Assembly: GCF_037914945.1 (NCBI RefSeq)
Contig: NZ_CP149790.1
Coordinates: 62,001-126,000, forward strand
From: Haloterrigena sp. KLK7
GTDB lineage: Archaea > Halobacteriota > Halobacteria > Halobacteriales > Natrialbaceae
Reading direction: 5' to 3'
Length of the DNA: 64,000 bases
The notes beneath the pieces were generated by a model that did no database searches, was not told where the DNA came from, and was given only the letters and a program-made list of their open reading frames with translations. Shown piece after piece: positions 35,042 through 42,250 of this stretch (position 1 is the first letter of the stretch; each line of letters opens with the position of its first letter). The position numbers were made by a program, and so were the translations under genes.

Positions 35042-35821
35042 ATGGGTGCAATTCGGGTAGACGGACTGCGCAAGTCCTACGGAGCCGTCGAGGCGGTGGC
35101 CGACATGAGCTTCACCGTCGAGCGCGGGGAGTTGTACGGGTTTCTCGGGCCGAACGGCGCCGGGAAGACGACCACCATCCGGACGCTGACGGGGCAGATC
35201 CGACCGGACGCGGGGACCGTTCGGGTCCTCGAGACCGATCCGGCGGCCGAGCCGATCGAGACGCGACGCCGGGTCGGTATTCTGCCGGAGCAACAGTCGC
35301 CGCCGAGCTTCCTCACGCCGCGCGAGTACCTCGAGTTCGTCGGGGACGTTCGCGGTCTCGATCCCGACCGGGTCGCCGAGCGGACGGCCGACTGGGCCCA
35401 GCGACTCGGCTTCGAGAACAAACTCGACACGCTGCACACGGACCTCTCGCGGGGCCAACAGCAGAAGGTGATGATCACGCAGGCGTTCATCCACGAGCCC
35501 GACGTGGTCTTCATCGACGAGCCGCTGGCGAACCTCGATCCGCTGGTCCAGGAACAGGTCAAGCGATTCCTCGTCTCCTACGCCGCCGGCGACAACGCCG
35601 TCTTCGTCTCGACGCACAACATCGACGTCGCCGAAGAGATCTGTACCCGGGTCGGCATCGTCGCCGACGGCCGGATCGTCACCGAGCGCTCGCTCACCGG
35701 CGACGGGAGCGGTGCGGACGTCGAGAGCGAACGCGACGAATCGCTCCTGGAGGTGTTCCTCGAGCGCGTCGAACGCGAGGACGCTCGAGACCTGCCCTCG
35801 CTCGAACGGATCGACGCATGA
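35042..35821 (+). CDS. ABC transporter ATP-binding protein
   Basis: A 259-residue ABC ATPase. It has Walker A LGPNGAGKTTTIRTL near residues 34-48, a Q-loop in ILPEQQSPP, the signature DLSRGQQQKVM (LSRGQ rather than LSGGQ), Walker B PDVVFIDEPLANLD and the His switch VSTHNID. The subfamily is ABC-2 type exporters such as CcmA/NatA. Its stop overlaps the permease start, so the two make one transporter. An ATG five codons earlier (35027) is an alternative. Substrate unknown. Confidence 0.95.
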   Translation: MGAIRVDGLRKSYGAVEAVADMSFTVERGELYGFLGPNGAGKTTTIRTLTGQIRPDAGTVRVLETDPAAEPIETRRRVGILPEQQSPPSFLTPREYLEFVGDVRGLDPDRVAERTADWAQRLGFENKLDTLHTDLSRGQQQKVMITQAFIHEPDVVFIDEPLANLDPLVQEQVKRFLVSYAAGDNAVFVSTHNIDVAEEICTRVGIVADGRIVTERSLTGDGSGADVESERDESLLEVFLERVEREDARDLPSLERIDA

Positions 35822-37287
35822 GCGGGGCAGCGACGACCGACCGATCGGGGCCCTCGACGCGGCGACTGCTCGGCGTGCTCTTCCGCGAGGAGTGGCGGCT
35901 CCACACCCAGCTGTTCGGCGGCTGGCGGTTCGCGCTCTTCCCGGGCGTCATCGCCGTGCTGGCGGTGGGCGCGACGGTCGCCCTGCGGGAGACGGGGACC
36001 GCGGACGGAACGATCCTGACGGGCCTGCACGTCCTCGCGCTCGGCTTCGGTCTCTACAGCGGGACCGCCGGATTCGCGGGCTCGGACATGCTCGAGAACG
36101 TGTTCGGCGAGCTCTCGCTCGTCCTCTCGTCGTCGACGACGCTTCCGCTGTCTCGGCGGCGGCTGCTGGGCGTCTTCCTGCTGAAGGACGCGCTGTTCTA
36201 CGCGGTCGCGTTCGTTCTGCCGATGGCGCTCTCGAACGCGGTGCTGGTCGACCGCCCCGCGTCCGCGCCGCTGGCTGTCGGAGCACTGTGGCTCTCGCTG
36301 TCGCTGACGTTCGCCGCCGGGATGGCCCTGACCGTCGCGCTGATCGCGGTCCGGACCCGCGGCGTGCCGACGTGGGCGATCGCCGGAACCATCGTCGTCG
36401 TCGCCAGTGGGGCGTGGCTGACGGGAACCGGCGGAGCCGTCTGGAGCGCGTTCGTTCCGATCGACGGCGGCCCGATGAGTGCGATCGGACTGGCGGTCGG
36501 AACCGGACTCGTCGGCACGGCGTCGCTCGCCCTGTACGATCCGACCTACGGGCGGCCGTCGCGAACCGCCAGCGATCGGTTCGCCCGCCTCAGCGACGCG
36601 CTCCCCGTGGAGGCGGTCGGCGCCGACAGCGCGCTCGTCTCGAAGACGCTGCTCGATCTGGCCCGTTCCTCGGGCGGCGTCGCGAAGCCGTTCGTCTCCG
36701 CGGCCATCCTGCTGGCGCTGGTGGCCGCACTCGTCGATATCGTCGACTCGATCACTGGGATCGCGCCGGCACCGGGGGTCTTCTTCGGCGGCGTGCTGGG
36801 GCTGACCGCGTTCACGACGTACAACTGGCTGACCCAGTTCGACTCGCTCGAGGCCTACCTCGCCTACCCCGTCTCGATCGACGACGTGTTCCGAGCGAAA
36901 CGGATGGCGTTCGTCCTCGTCGGCGCGCCGACCGTGGCGGTGCCGTACCTCGCGGCCGTGGTCTGGTTCGAAGCGACGCTCGTCGACGCGGTCGTCGGCG
37001 CCGTCCTGCTCGCGGGCTACGCGCTGTACTACTACGGGCTGACCGTCTACATCGCCGGCTTCGATCCCAACGAGTTCCTCTTCGACGCCGTGCGGTTCTC
37101 GCTGTTCACGCTCGGCGTGGGGGTCGCGCTCGTGCCGACGCTCGTCGCTGGGTTCGTCGTGGTGCCGCCTACTGGGACCGTCGCGGTGGCGCTGGGAGTT
37201 GGTGGGATCGGGTTCGGTATCGTTGGATTAGTTCTCTCGAGTCGGGCCGGACCGCGATGGGAGAAACGGGCTCGAGATGGCGAGTGA
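35818..37287 (+). CDS. ABC-2 type transporter permease
   Basis: A 489-residue membrane protein with about twelve hydrophobic segments, starting near residue 40 (FALFPGVIAVLAVGATVAL). Helix pairs run throughout and end with GTVAVALGVGGIGFGIVGLV. The start ATG is inside the last codons of the ATPase gene, which is strong evidence for a two-gene exporter. Sequence alone does not show the substrate; haloarchaeal versions are poorly studied. Confidence 0.88.
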   Translation: MSGAATTDRSGPSTRRLLGVLFREEWRLHTQLFGGWRFALFPGVIAVLAVGATVALRETGTADGTILTGLHVLALGFGLYSGTAGFAGSDMLENVFGELSLVLSSSTTLPLSRRRLLGVFLLKDALFYAVAFVLPMALSNAVLVDRPASAPLAVGALWLSLSLTFAAGMALTVALIAVRTRGVPTWAIAGTIVVVASGAWLTGTGGAVWSAFVPIDGGPMSAIGLAVGTGLVGTASLALYDPTYGRPSRTASDRFARLSDALPVEAVGADSALVSKTLLDLARSSGGVAKPFVSAAILLALVAALVDIVDSITGIAPAPGVFFGGVLGLTAFTTYNWLTQFDSLEAYLAYPVSIDDVFRAKRMAFVLVGAPTVAVPYLAAVVWFEATLVDAVVGAVLLAGYALYYYGLTVYIAGFDPNEFLFDAVRFSLFTLGVGVALVPTLVAGFVVVPPTGTVAVALGVGGIGFGIVGLVLSSRAGPRWEKRARDGE

Positions 37288-37353
37288 GAGCGAGGTAGCT
37301 GACAAGAGCGGCGATCGGGCACCCATCTTTGTACGTGAACAGCCGAGACTCGA

Positions 37354-37377
37354 GACACCCCACCGTTGCACGTGAAG
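37354..37377 (-). repeat. ORB-like box, origin 3 family A
   Basis: Contains CACCCCACCGTTGCACGTGA. A weaker relative, cacccatctttgtacgtgaa, lies at 37320-37339. Confidence 0.7.
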
Positions 37378-37443
37378 CCGCCGGGTTCAGGCCGCAGCTA
37401 TCTGAAAAACGGTAGTCGCAGTACGTCCCGATAGCGCCTCCGA

Positions 37444-37467
37444 GACACCCCACAGCTTCATGTGAAG
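37444..37467 (-). repeat. ORB-like box, origin 3 family A
   Basis: Contains CACCCCACAGCTTCATGTGA. Confidence 0.7.
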
Positions 37468-37640
37468 AACGTAATTTGAGTCGGTACTGTGGACGATTTC
37501 TACAACGTTGCTTCGTGAGAGACTGCGAGCAGAAAACAGCTGTGGGAGCGATTCGGATAGCGGAACCGTCCCTCTGGATACTACTACTACTTCGTGAGAG
37601 GACTCTCCTGACGGAACTGCAACGCAGATATCCCTCCCCT

Positions 37641-37840
37641 CCCTCCACCGTTTCCGGAGCTTTCGGTTCTCGAGGGGTACGAAAAGCCACCACTCACACA
37701 CCACTGTTTCCGGAGCTTTTGACCCTCCAGAACGGCGCGGAAAGATACCACCCACACACCACTATTTCCGAAGCTTTTGTCCTCAGACGGATACGGAAAG
37801 ACGCCAATCCACACACCACTGTTTCCGGAGCTTTCGATTC
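37641..37840. repeat. 57-bp iteron-like tandem array
   Basis: Four copies of a box with core CCACACACCACTGTTTCCGG. The TTTCCG element occurs at 37651, 37707, 37765 and 37822, so the period is 56, 58 and 57 bases. The DNA between boxes is also imperfectly repeated (each spacer has a GGnnnnGnAAAG-type segment), so these are tandem repeats rather than boxes with unique spacers. A 57-base period is about 5.4 helical turns. Confidence 0.85.
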
Positions 37841-37918
37841 GCGAAGACAGTTTGCCAGTGTAGAGTGGACAGACACGACATCGGTTTCCTCTCCTCGAGT
37901 CTGAAATCCTTTGGGAAC

Positions 37919-37943
37919 AGACACCCCACTGATTCAAGTGAAG
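37919..37943 (-). repeat. ORB-like box, origin 3 family A
   Basis: Contains CACCCCACTGATTCAAGTGA; its TTCAAGTGA half matches the CAAGTGA boxes of origin 2. Confidence 0.7.
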
Positions 37944-38117
37944 ATCTGCAGTTGAGAGGCTACATACCCACTACACGCAATATTAGAAAAGATGTAAAGC
38001 GTTTGGATGGGTGGTGTCTCTCTCATCAGTGAGCAATTAGAGGGGAACCGTAGTGTTGCCAAGCGAGATCGTTAGGAGAGACTCTCGCTAGACAGTGGTT
38101 GGTCCGTGCTTCGTAAG

Positions 38118-38344
38118 AGGACAAAAATCGATAGGGGGAAGTCTCACAGCGAACAGTACGAGAGAAACTCAACGATCTCGCCCATCAGAATATCCTGTCG
38201 CAGTCTCGTCGCGGTCGTGGACAGGGCCGCGGGATGTCGAACTTCTATTCGATTTCGATCGATCCCGAACTCGCGATCGAAGCGCTTGCAGAAGACCCAC
38301 ATCTCGAGAGCGTCGCGGAAATTCTCCGCGAGATGAGCAGATAA
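38118..38344 (+). pseudogene. frameshifted C-terminal fragment of an Orc1/Cdc6 gene
   Basis: The conceptual peptide RTKIDRG (frame of 38118) continues, after a one-base frame change at a five-G run (38134-38138), as EVSQRTVREKLNDLAHQNIL in the frame of 38138. It then runs through RRGRGQGRGMSNFYSISIDP and ELAIEALAEDPHLESVAEIL to a TAA. This is the winged-helix tail of a cdc6-type initiator (compare LSERRVRDLLEEAEFLEII in copy 1). No AAA+ domain is found upstream, where ORB-like boxes begin. It is too diverged from the three intact copies to be a recent duplicate of them. Confidence 0.72.
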
Positions 38345-38348
38345 CGTC

Positions 38349-38385
38349 TACACTGGAATACCCCCCGTACACTGGAACTGGGGGT
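38349..38385 (+). repeat. pair of TACACTGGAA boxes, origin 3 family B
   Basis: Two direct copies 19 bases apart. The first is followed by six C, the second by a run ending in five G. They begin five bases after the stop of the cdc6 fragment. Confidence 0.7.
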
Positions 38386-38561
38386 CTCGTGCTTCATAAT
38401 CTCTCAGGGTGCAGTGACAAGAACTGTAGAAGCCGTCCGCTCGAGTCGACTACCGATTCGATATGCGAGTAGAACTGCTCAACCGCTCGAGGAAGCGAAC
38501 TCAGACACTGAAGATGAATTCTGCAGTTTGAGCGGTATCTACCGGTCGAATGTATCGGGCT

Positions 38562-38598
38562 TACACTGGAATCCCCCCCTCCCCCACCCCTACCCCGG
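38562..38598 (+). repeat. TACACTGGAA box plus C-rich tract
   Basis: TACACTGGAATCCCCCC is followed by further C runs (ctcccccacccctacccc). On the opposite strand the tract has four G runs and could form a G-quadruplex. Confidence 0.65.
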
Positions 38599-38638
38599 AT
38601 CCATCGGAATAGCGAACGTCGGTGAACACTCGGAAACG

Positions 38639-38665
38639 GTTTCACTTGCAGCGGTGGTGTGTGTC
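38639..38665 (+). repeat. ORB-like box, right edge of origin 3
   Basis: TTTCACTTGCAGCGGTGGTG followed by tgtgtc, close in form to the TTTCACCGGAAACGTGGTGT boxes of origin 4. Confidence 0.6.
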
Positions 38666-38843
38666 TGTGTTCGGTTCCACTGCTCCGTGGTTGGTGATCC
38701 CTCCCTACTACACAGAGGGGCATCGAACTCCACCGTAACGAGAAAGTCGACCTCGAGAGGGGCTCGCCGCTGGAATCGGACGACGAGTAGCGAACCGAAC
38801 CGATAGGACGATACCGAACGCCGCGCGAATGAGACCCACGCGA

Positions 38844-40472
38844 ATGACCAGAACGCTGCTCGTCGCCGGAACCGCGAGCCACGTCGGCAAGTCGACGGTC
38901 GCCGCCGGCCTCTGTCGGTTGCTCGCCGACCGCGGGGTCGACGTCGCCCCGTTCAAGGGACAGAACATGAGCAACAACGCTCGAGTGGTCGTCCGGCCCG
39001 AGGGCGTGGAGCCGGGAGAACTCGAGACCGAAAACGAGGACGGAACCGAAGCGGACGCCGACCGCTGGGGCGAGATCGGCGTCTCGCAGTTCGTCCAGGC
39101 TCGAGCGGCCCGCATAACGCCGACGACGGACTGCAACCCGGTCCTGCTCAAACCCCGCGGCGACGGGGAGAGCCAGCTGGTCCTGCAGGGACGGGCCCAC
39201 GAACACGTCCCGGCCAGCCGGTACTACGAGGAGTTCTGGGACGAGGCCCGCGAGGCCGCCGAGGAGTCCTACCGGCGACTCGCGGCCGACCACGACGTGA
39301 TCGTGGCGGAGGGCGCCGGCAGCATCGGCGAGATCAACCTCCACGATCGGGACCTCGCGAACGTCGAGACCGCGGCGTTCGCCGACGCCGACATCCTCCT
39401 GCTGGTCGACATCGAACGCGGCGGGGCCTTCGCCAGCCTCTACGGCACCATCGAACTCCTCCCGGACTCGCTGCGCGAGCGGGTCGTCGGCGCGGTCATC
39501 ACCAAGTTCCGCGGCGACCGGTCGCTGCTCGAGCCCGGTATCGAGGAGATCGAGTCGAAGACCGGCGTCCCGATTCTGGGCGTGTTGCCCTACGACGATC
39601 CCGGGCTCCCCGAGGAGGACAGCGTCGGCCTGCCATCGCGGAGCGAACGCGGCGTGCTGGGCGACGACGACGGCGTCCCCGCCGATCGGCGGATCACCGT
39701 CGCCGTGCCGCGCCTGCCCAGGATTTCGAACGCGACGGACCTCGAGGCGCTGGCCGCGGAGCCGGGCGTCTCGGTCGCGTTCGTGCCGGTCGAAGCGGAG
39801 CCGACGGACGAGGAAACGGAGCAAGACGAGGGCTCCCGGGAGGATCCGCTCGCCGACGTCGACGCCGACGCGGTCGTCCTGCCGGGAACGAAGAACACGG
39901 TCGACGACCTGCTGGCGCTCCGCGAGGCCGGCTTCGCCGACGCGCTCGCGGCGTTCGACGGGCCGATCGTCGGCGTCTGCGGCGGCTACCAGCTGCTCGG
40001 GGAGCGAATCACGAACGCAGATCTCGAGGGGACCGGCGACGACGCCGTCGTCGAGGGACTCGGACTGTTGCCGGTCGAGACGCGGTTCGAGGGGACCAAG
40101 CGCGTCGCGCAGACGACGGTCCCCGTCGACGGCGAGGCGTCGCCGCTGCTTTCCGGCGCCGACGGCACCGCGTCGGGCTACGAGATCCACGCCGGTCGAA
40201 CGCGAGTGCTCGAGGACGGGACCGAGGCGATAACCCGGCCGCTCGGGGACTCGAGCGCGGCCCGCGGCCGGGTGCTCGGCACGTACCTCCACGGCCTGTT
40301 CGACAACGAGTCGGTCCGGACGGCGTTTCTCGACGCCGTGGCGTCCGAGGCGGGGGTCGACCGGCCGCGCCGCAATGACGGGACGGCCGGACCGACGCCG
40401 TACGACCGCGCCGCGGCGCTGGTCGGCGAGCACGTCGATCTCGAGGCGCTCGGACCACCGTTCGACTCGTGA
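38844..40472 (+). CDS. cbiP: cobyric acid synthase
   Basis: A 542-residue amidotransferase that amidates carboxyl groups of adenosyl-cobyrinate a,c-diamide in cobalamin synthesis. The N-terminal ATPase part has [20 protein letters not shown] and [37 protein letters not shown] and [20 protein letters not shown] follow. The C-terminal glutaminase part has the nucleophile Cys in [14 protein letters not shown] and His in [11 protein letters not shown]. An acidic insert lies near residues 320-335. The ATG at 38844 places the P-loop at the normal distance; 38829 is an alternative. Confidence 0.96.
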   Translation: MTRTLLVAGTASHVGKSTVAAGLCRLLADRGVDVAPFKGQNMSNNARVVVRPEGVEPGELETENEDGTEADADRWGEIGVSQFVQARAARITPTTDCNPVLLKPRGDGESQLVLQGRAHEHVPASRYYEEFWDEAREAAEESYRRLAADHDVIVAEGAGSIGEINLHDRDLANVETAAFADADILLLVDIERGGAFASLYGTIELLPDSLRERVVGAVITKFRGDRSLLEPGIEEIESKTGVPILGVLPYDDPGLPEEDSVGLPSRSERGVLGDDDGVPADRRITVAVPRLPRISNATDLEALAAEPGVSVAFVPVEAEPTDEETEQDEGSREDPLADVDADAVVLPGTKNTVDDLLALREAGFADALAAFDGPIVGVCGGYQLLGERITNADLEGTGDDAVVEGLGLLPVETRFEGTKRVAQTTVPVDGEASPLLSGADGTASGYEIHAGRTRVLEDGTEAITRPLGDSSAARGRVLGTYLHGLFDNESVRTAFLDAVASEAGVDRPRRNDGTAGPTPYDRAAALVGEHVDLEALGPPFDS

Positions 40473-40561
40473 GCCGAGGGTCACGGACGAGACAGCGCGT
40501 CGCTAACGGTTCCGAGACGGACCGAACAGCGAAGCCGCGAGAACGAGCGACTCGAGTCGGT

Positions 40562-40951
40562 CTACGTGGGGTCGGAACGGTAGGTCCCGAGCAGTTCCTC
40601 GAGGATGATACACTCCTGGTCGGTCGACTCGTAATGGGTGTCGATGAACCGCTCGGCGGCCTCGTAATCGCCTCGAAGCCCGTGTTTGCGAACGGTGATT
40701 ACGGCATCGAGGAAGAAGGTTCCACCGTCGGCACCCAGCGCCTTCGCGTGATCCTCCTCGGAGATGTCGAGTTCGGCCTTGATCTCGTCGAAGTTGAACG
40801 TCTTCACCTCGTGATCGTTGTTGAGTAGGGTGAGCACGTACTCCGCGGAGAAGCGATAGAACTCGGACTTGCTCTCGAACATACCGTCGTCGACCAGTTC
40901 GTCGATCGCCTCGACGACCTCGTCGGGGTACCTGACGGTATCTTTGGCCAT
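40562..40951 (-). CDS. ribbon-helix-helix regulator (CdrS/CdrL-like)
   Basis: A 129-residue protein with an N-terminal RHH domain: TVRYPDEVVEAIDELVDDGM, then FESKSEFYRFSAEYVLTLL. A helical C-terminal domain has GTFFLDAVITVRKHGLRGDY and ERFIDTHYESTDQECIILEE. The RHH part resembles the haloarchaeal cell-division regulators CdrS and CdrL that control ftsZ2, but the C-terminal half differs and no ftsZ is nearby. A dimeric DNA-binding role is likely; the target is unknown. Confidence 0.82.
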   Translation of the reverse strand: MAKDTVRYPDEVVEAIDELVDDGMFESKSEFYRFSAEYVLTLLNNDHEVKTFNFDEIKAELDISEEDHAKALGADGGTFFLDAVITVRKHGLRGDYEAAERFIDTHYESTDQECIILEELLGTYRSDPT

Positions 40952-41101
40952 ACGGATACGATGCTCGCTGCGGACTAATTATTGTTTCGAAGAGTTGTCC
41001 AGTCCATTACAGGTAGTGGCGACGGACTCGCGGTTCGTATCGAGTCTCGAAACGGAGCGAACGTTAAAGGAAGCGGGACGGGTTCGGCTACACGAACAGC
41101 T

Positions 41102-41917
41102 GTGATCGACGTCTCCCTCGGGTTCCTCCTCAGTTCCCTCCCCTGGTGGGTAGCGGCGCCGGTGATCCAGCTCGCGGTGCTCGTCGTCGGGATGGCCTTA
41201 GACGAGACGTACGTCAATCGGACGACGATCCTGACGGGCGCACTCGCCACGCACATTCACATCTTCGTCGCCGGCGAGGCCGGCCTGCTGGTCTCCCTCT
41301 ACGCCGACGCGGGGTTGGCCGTCGGTGCCTACGGGCTGTACGCCTACGTCGTCGACGGCTACGTGGGTACCTGGTTTCGGCTCCTCGCCTACTACGTGTA
41401 CTCGCCGCTATCGGTCTTTCTCGTCGTCCTGACCGCCGGCCCCACCGTGATCGGCGTCGAACCGCTGGTCGTCCTCGCGCTGGCTGCAGCGGGATACGCC
41501 AACGTCCAGTTCCGCGAGTACCTCCGACCCGAACAGCCGTTCTACTTCGGTCCCCGGACGCAGGAGGAGTTCGAGGCCGTCCTCGAGACCGAAGTCACTG
41601 CGGGATCGCCGGCTGACGCCGGAGCCGCCACCGGTGGAGCCGCCGACGCCGCAGCCACCGGGCCAACGGGCGCCGGGACGGCCTCGAGTACGCCCGGTAC
41701 CGAGCCCGCTGGACCGAACACCGCTGCGCAGTCAGCGGCCGGATCGAACACCGACGGACAGGCGACGGCCGGGCGGGACGGAGCGAGCGCCGGCTCGGTC
41801 GACGAGTCCGCGTCCACCGAAGACGGAGCGGAGTTCGACCACCCGGGAACCGAACCGGCCGCCGCGGCCGACTCGAGCGAACGAGGGATCCTGCCGAAGT
41901 TCATGCGCCGACTCTGA
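41102..41917 (+). CDS. multi-helix membrane protein with disordered acidic tail
   Basis: A 271-residue protein with about five membrane helices in the first 145 residues (VSLGFLLSSLPWWVAAPVIQ, GLLVSLYADAGLAVGAYGLY, YYVYSPLSVFLVVLTAGPTV among them). A cytosolic segment with EYLRPEQPFYFGPRTQEEFE follows, then 100 residues of low-complexity Ala/Gly/Thr/Ser, ending in GILPKFMRRL. The GTG start is chosen because upstream codons look like leader DNA with a TTAAAG element. No family is recognised. Confidence 0.72.
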   Translation: MIDVSLGFLLSSLPWWVAAPVIQLAVLVVGMALDETYVNRTTILTGALATHIHIFVAGEAGLLVSLYADAGLAVGAYGLYAYVVDGYVGTWFRLLAYYVYSPLSVFLVVLTAGPTVIGVEPLVVLALAAAGYANVQFREYLRPEQPFYFGPRTQEEFEAVLETEVTAGSPADAGAATGGAADAAATGPTGAGTASSTPGTEPAGPNTAAQSAAGSNTDGQATAGRDGASAGSVDESASTEDGAEFDHPGTEPAAAADSSERGILPKFMRRL

Positions 41918-41944
41918 CCGAGTCCGATTAGCGTCGCCGTTGAT

Positions 41945-42004
41945 CGGTCATCGAACTCCGGCCGGTCATCGAACTCCGGCCGGTCATCGAACTCCGGCCG
42001 GCCA
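41945..42004. repeat. 18-bp tandem repeat
   Basis: Three direct copies of GGTCATCGAACTCCGGCC and a diverged fourth (ggccatcgatcgg), just after the stop of the membrane-protein gene. Confidence 0.9.
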
Positions 42005-42063
42005 TCGATCGGCCTGTACTGACGAATACATCGTACAAAATACTGATACTATCTAGAATGTCC

Positions 42064-42081
42064 ACACATTTTAGAATGTGT
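42064..42081. promoter_or_regulatory. inverted repeat upstream of Bat-like gene
   Basis: Perfect 7-bp arms ACACATT and AATGTGT around TTAG, 170 bases before the start codon. AGAATGT also occurs as a direct repeat just upstream. It could be an operator or a weak hairpin. Confidence 0.5.
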
Positions 42082-42250
42082 ACACGGTGCAGTTCGAGAG
42101 ACCGCTCATCGTGCCGTCTACCACCCGTTCGATCCGTTCGACGACTCGGCGAGACCGGATAGCGAATATCTACCAGTACGCTTTTATTCCAAGGGAATCT
42201 TTTGTCGAAGTGACGCTTTCAGTTAGTCACGACGTCCCCGTCCTCATCGT

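Larger units (their letters stand above)
37288..38843. other. repeat-rich origin-like region with decayed cdc6 (candidate origin 3)
   Basis: About 1.5 kb without an intact gene but dense in short repeats. Three boxes of the form CACCCCACnGnTTCAnGTGA lie at 37354-37377, 37444-37467 and 37919-37943. A 57-bp iteron-like array is at 37641-37840. Three CTTCGTGAGAG-type repeats lie near 37510, 37590 and 38108. Three TACACTGGAA boxes with C or G tracts lie at 38349-38366, 38368-38385 and 38562-38578, and a TTTCACTTGCAGCGGTGGTG box at 38639-38658. A frameshifted cdc6 tail sits in the middle. It resembles an origin that lost its own initiator. Confidence 0.7.
41918..42250. other. regulatory gap before Bat-like gene
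   Basis: Holds an 18-bp tandem repeat, an AT-rich run (tcgtacaaaatactgatact, about 42031-42050), a 7-bp inverted repeat and a second possible TATA element (cgcttttattcc, about 42179-42190). No gene is seen. Confidence 0.5.

Noticed and set aside
37641-37840. Evenly spaced repeats resembling a short CRISPR array
   Set aside because: The DNA between the boxes is itself repeated, the boxes vary in sequence, only four copies exist and no cas gene is near. Tandem iterons explain it better.
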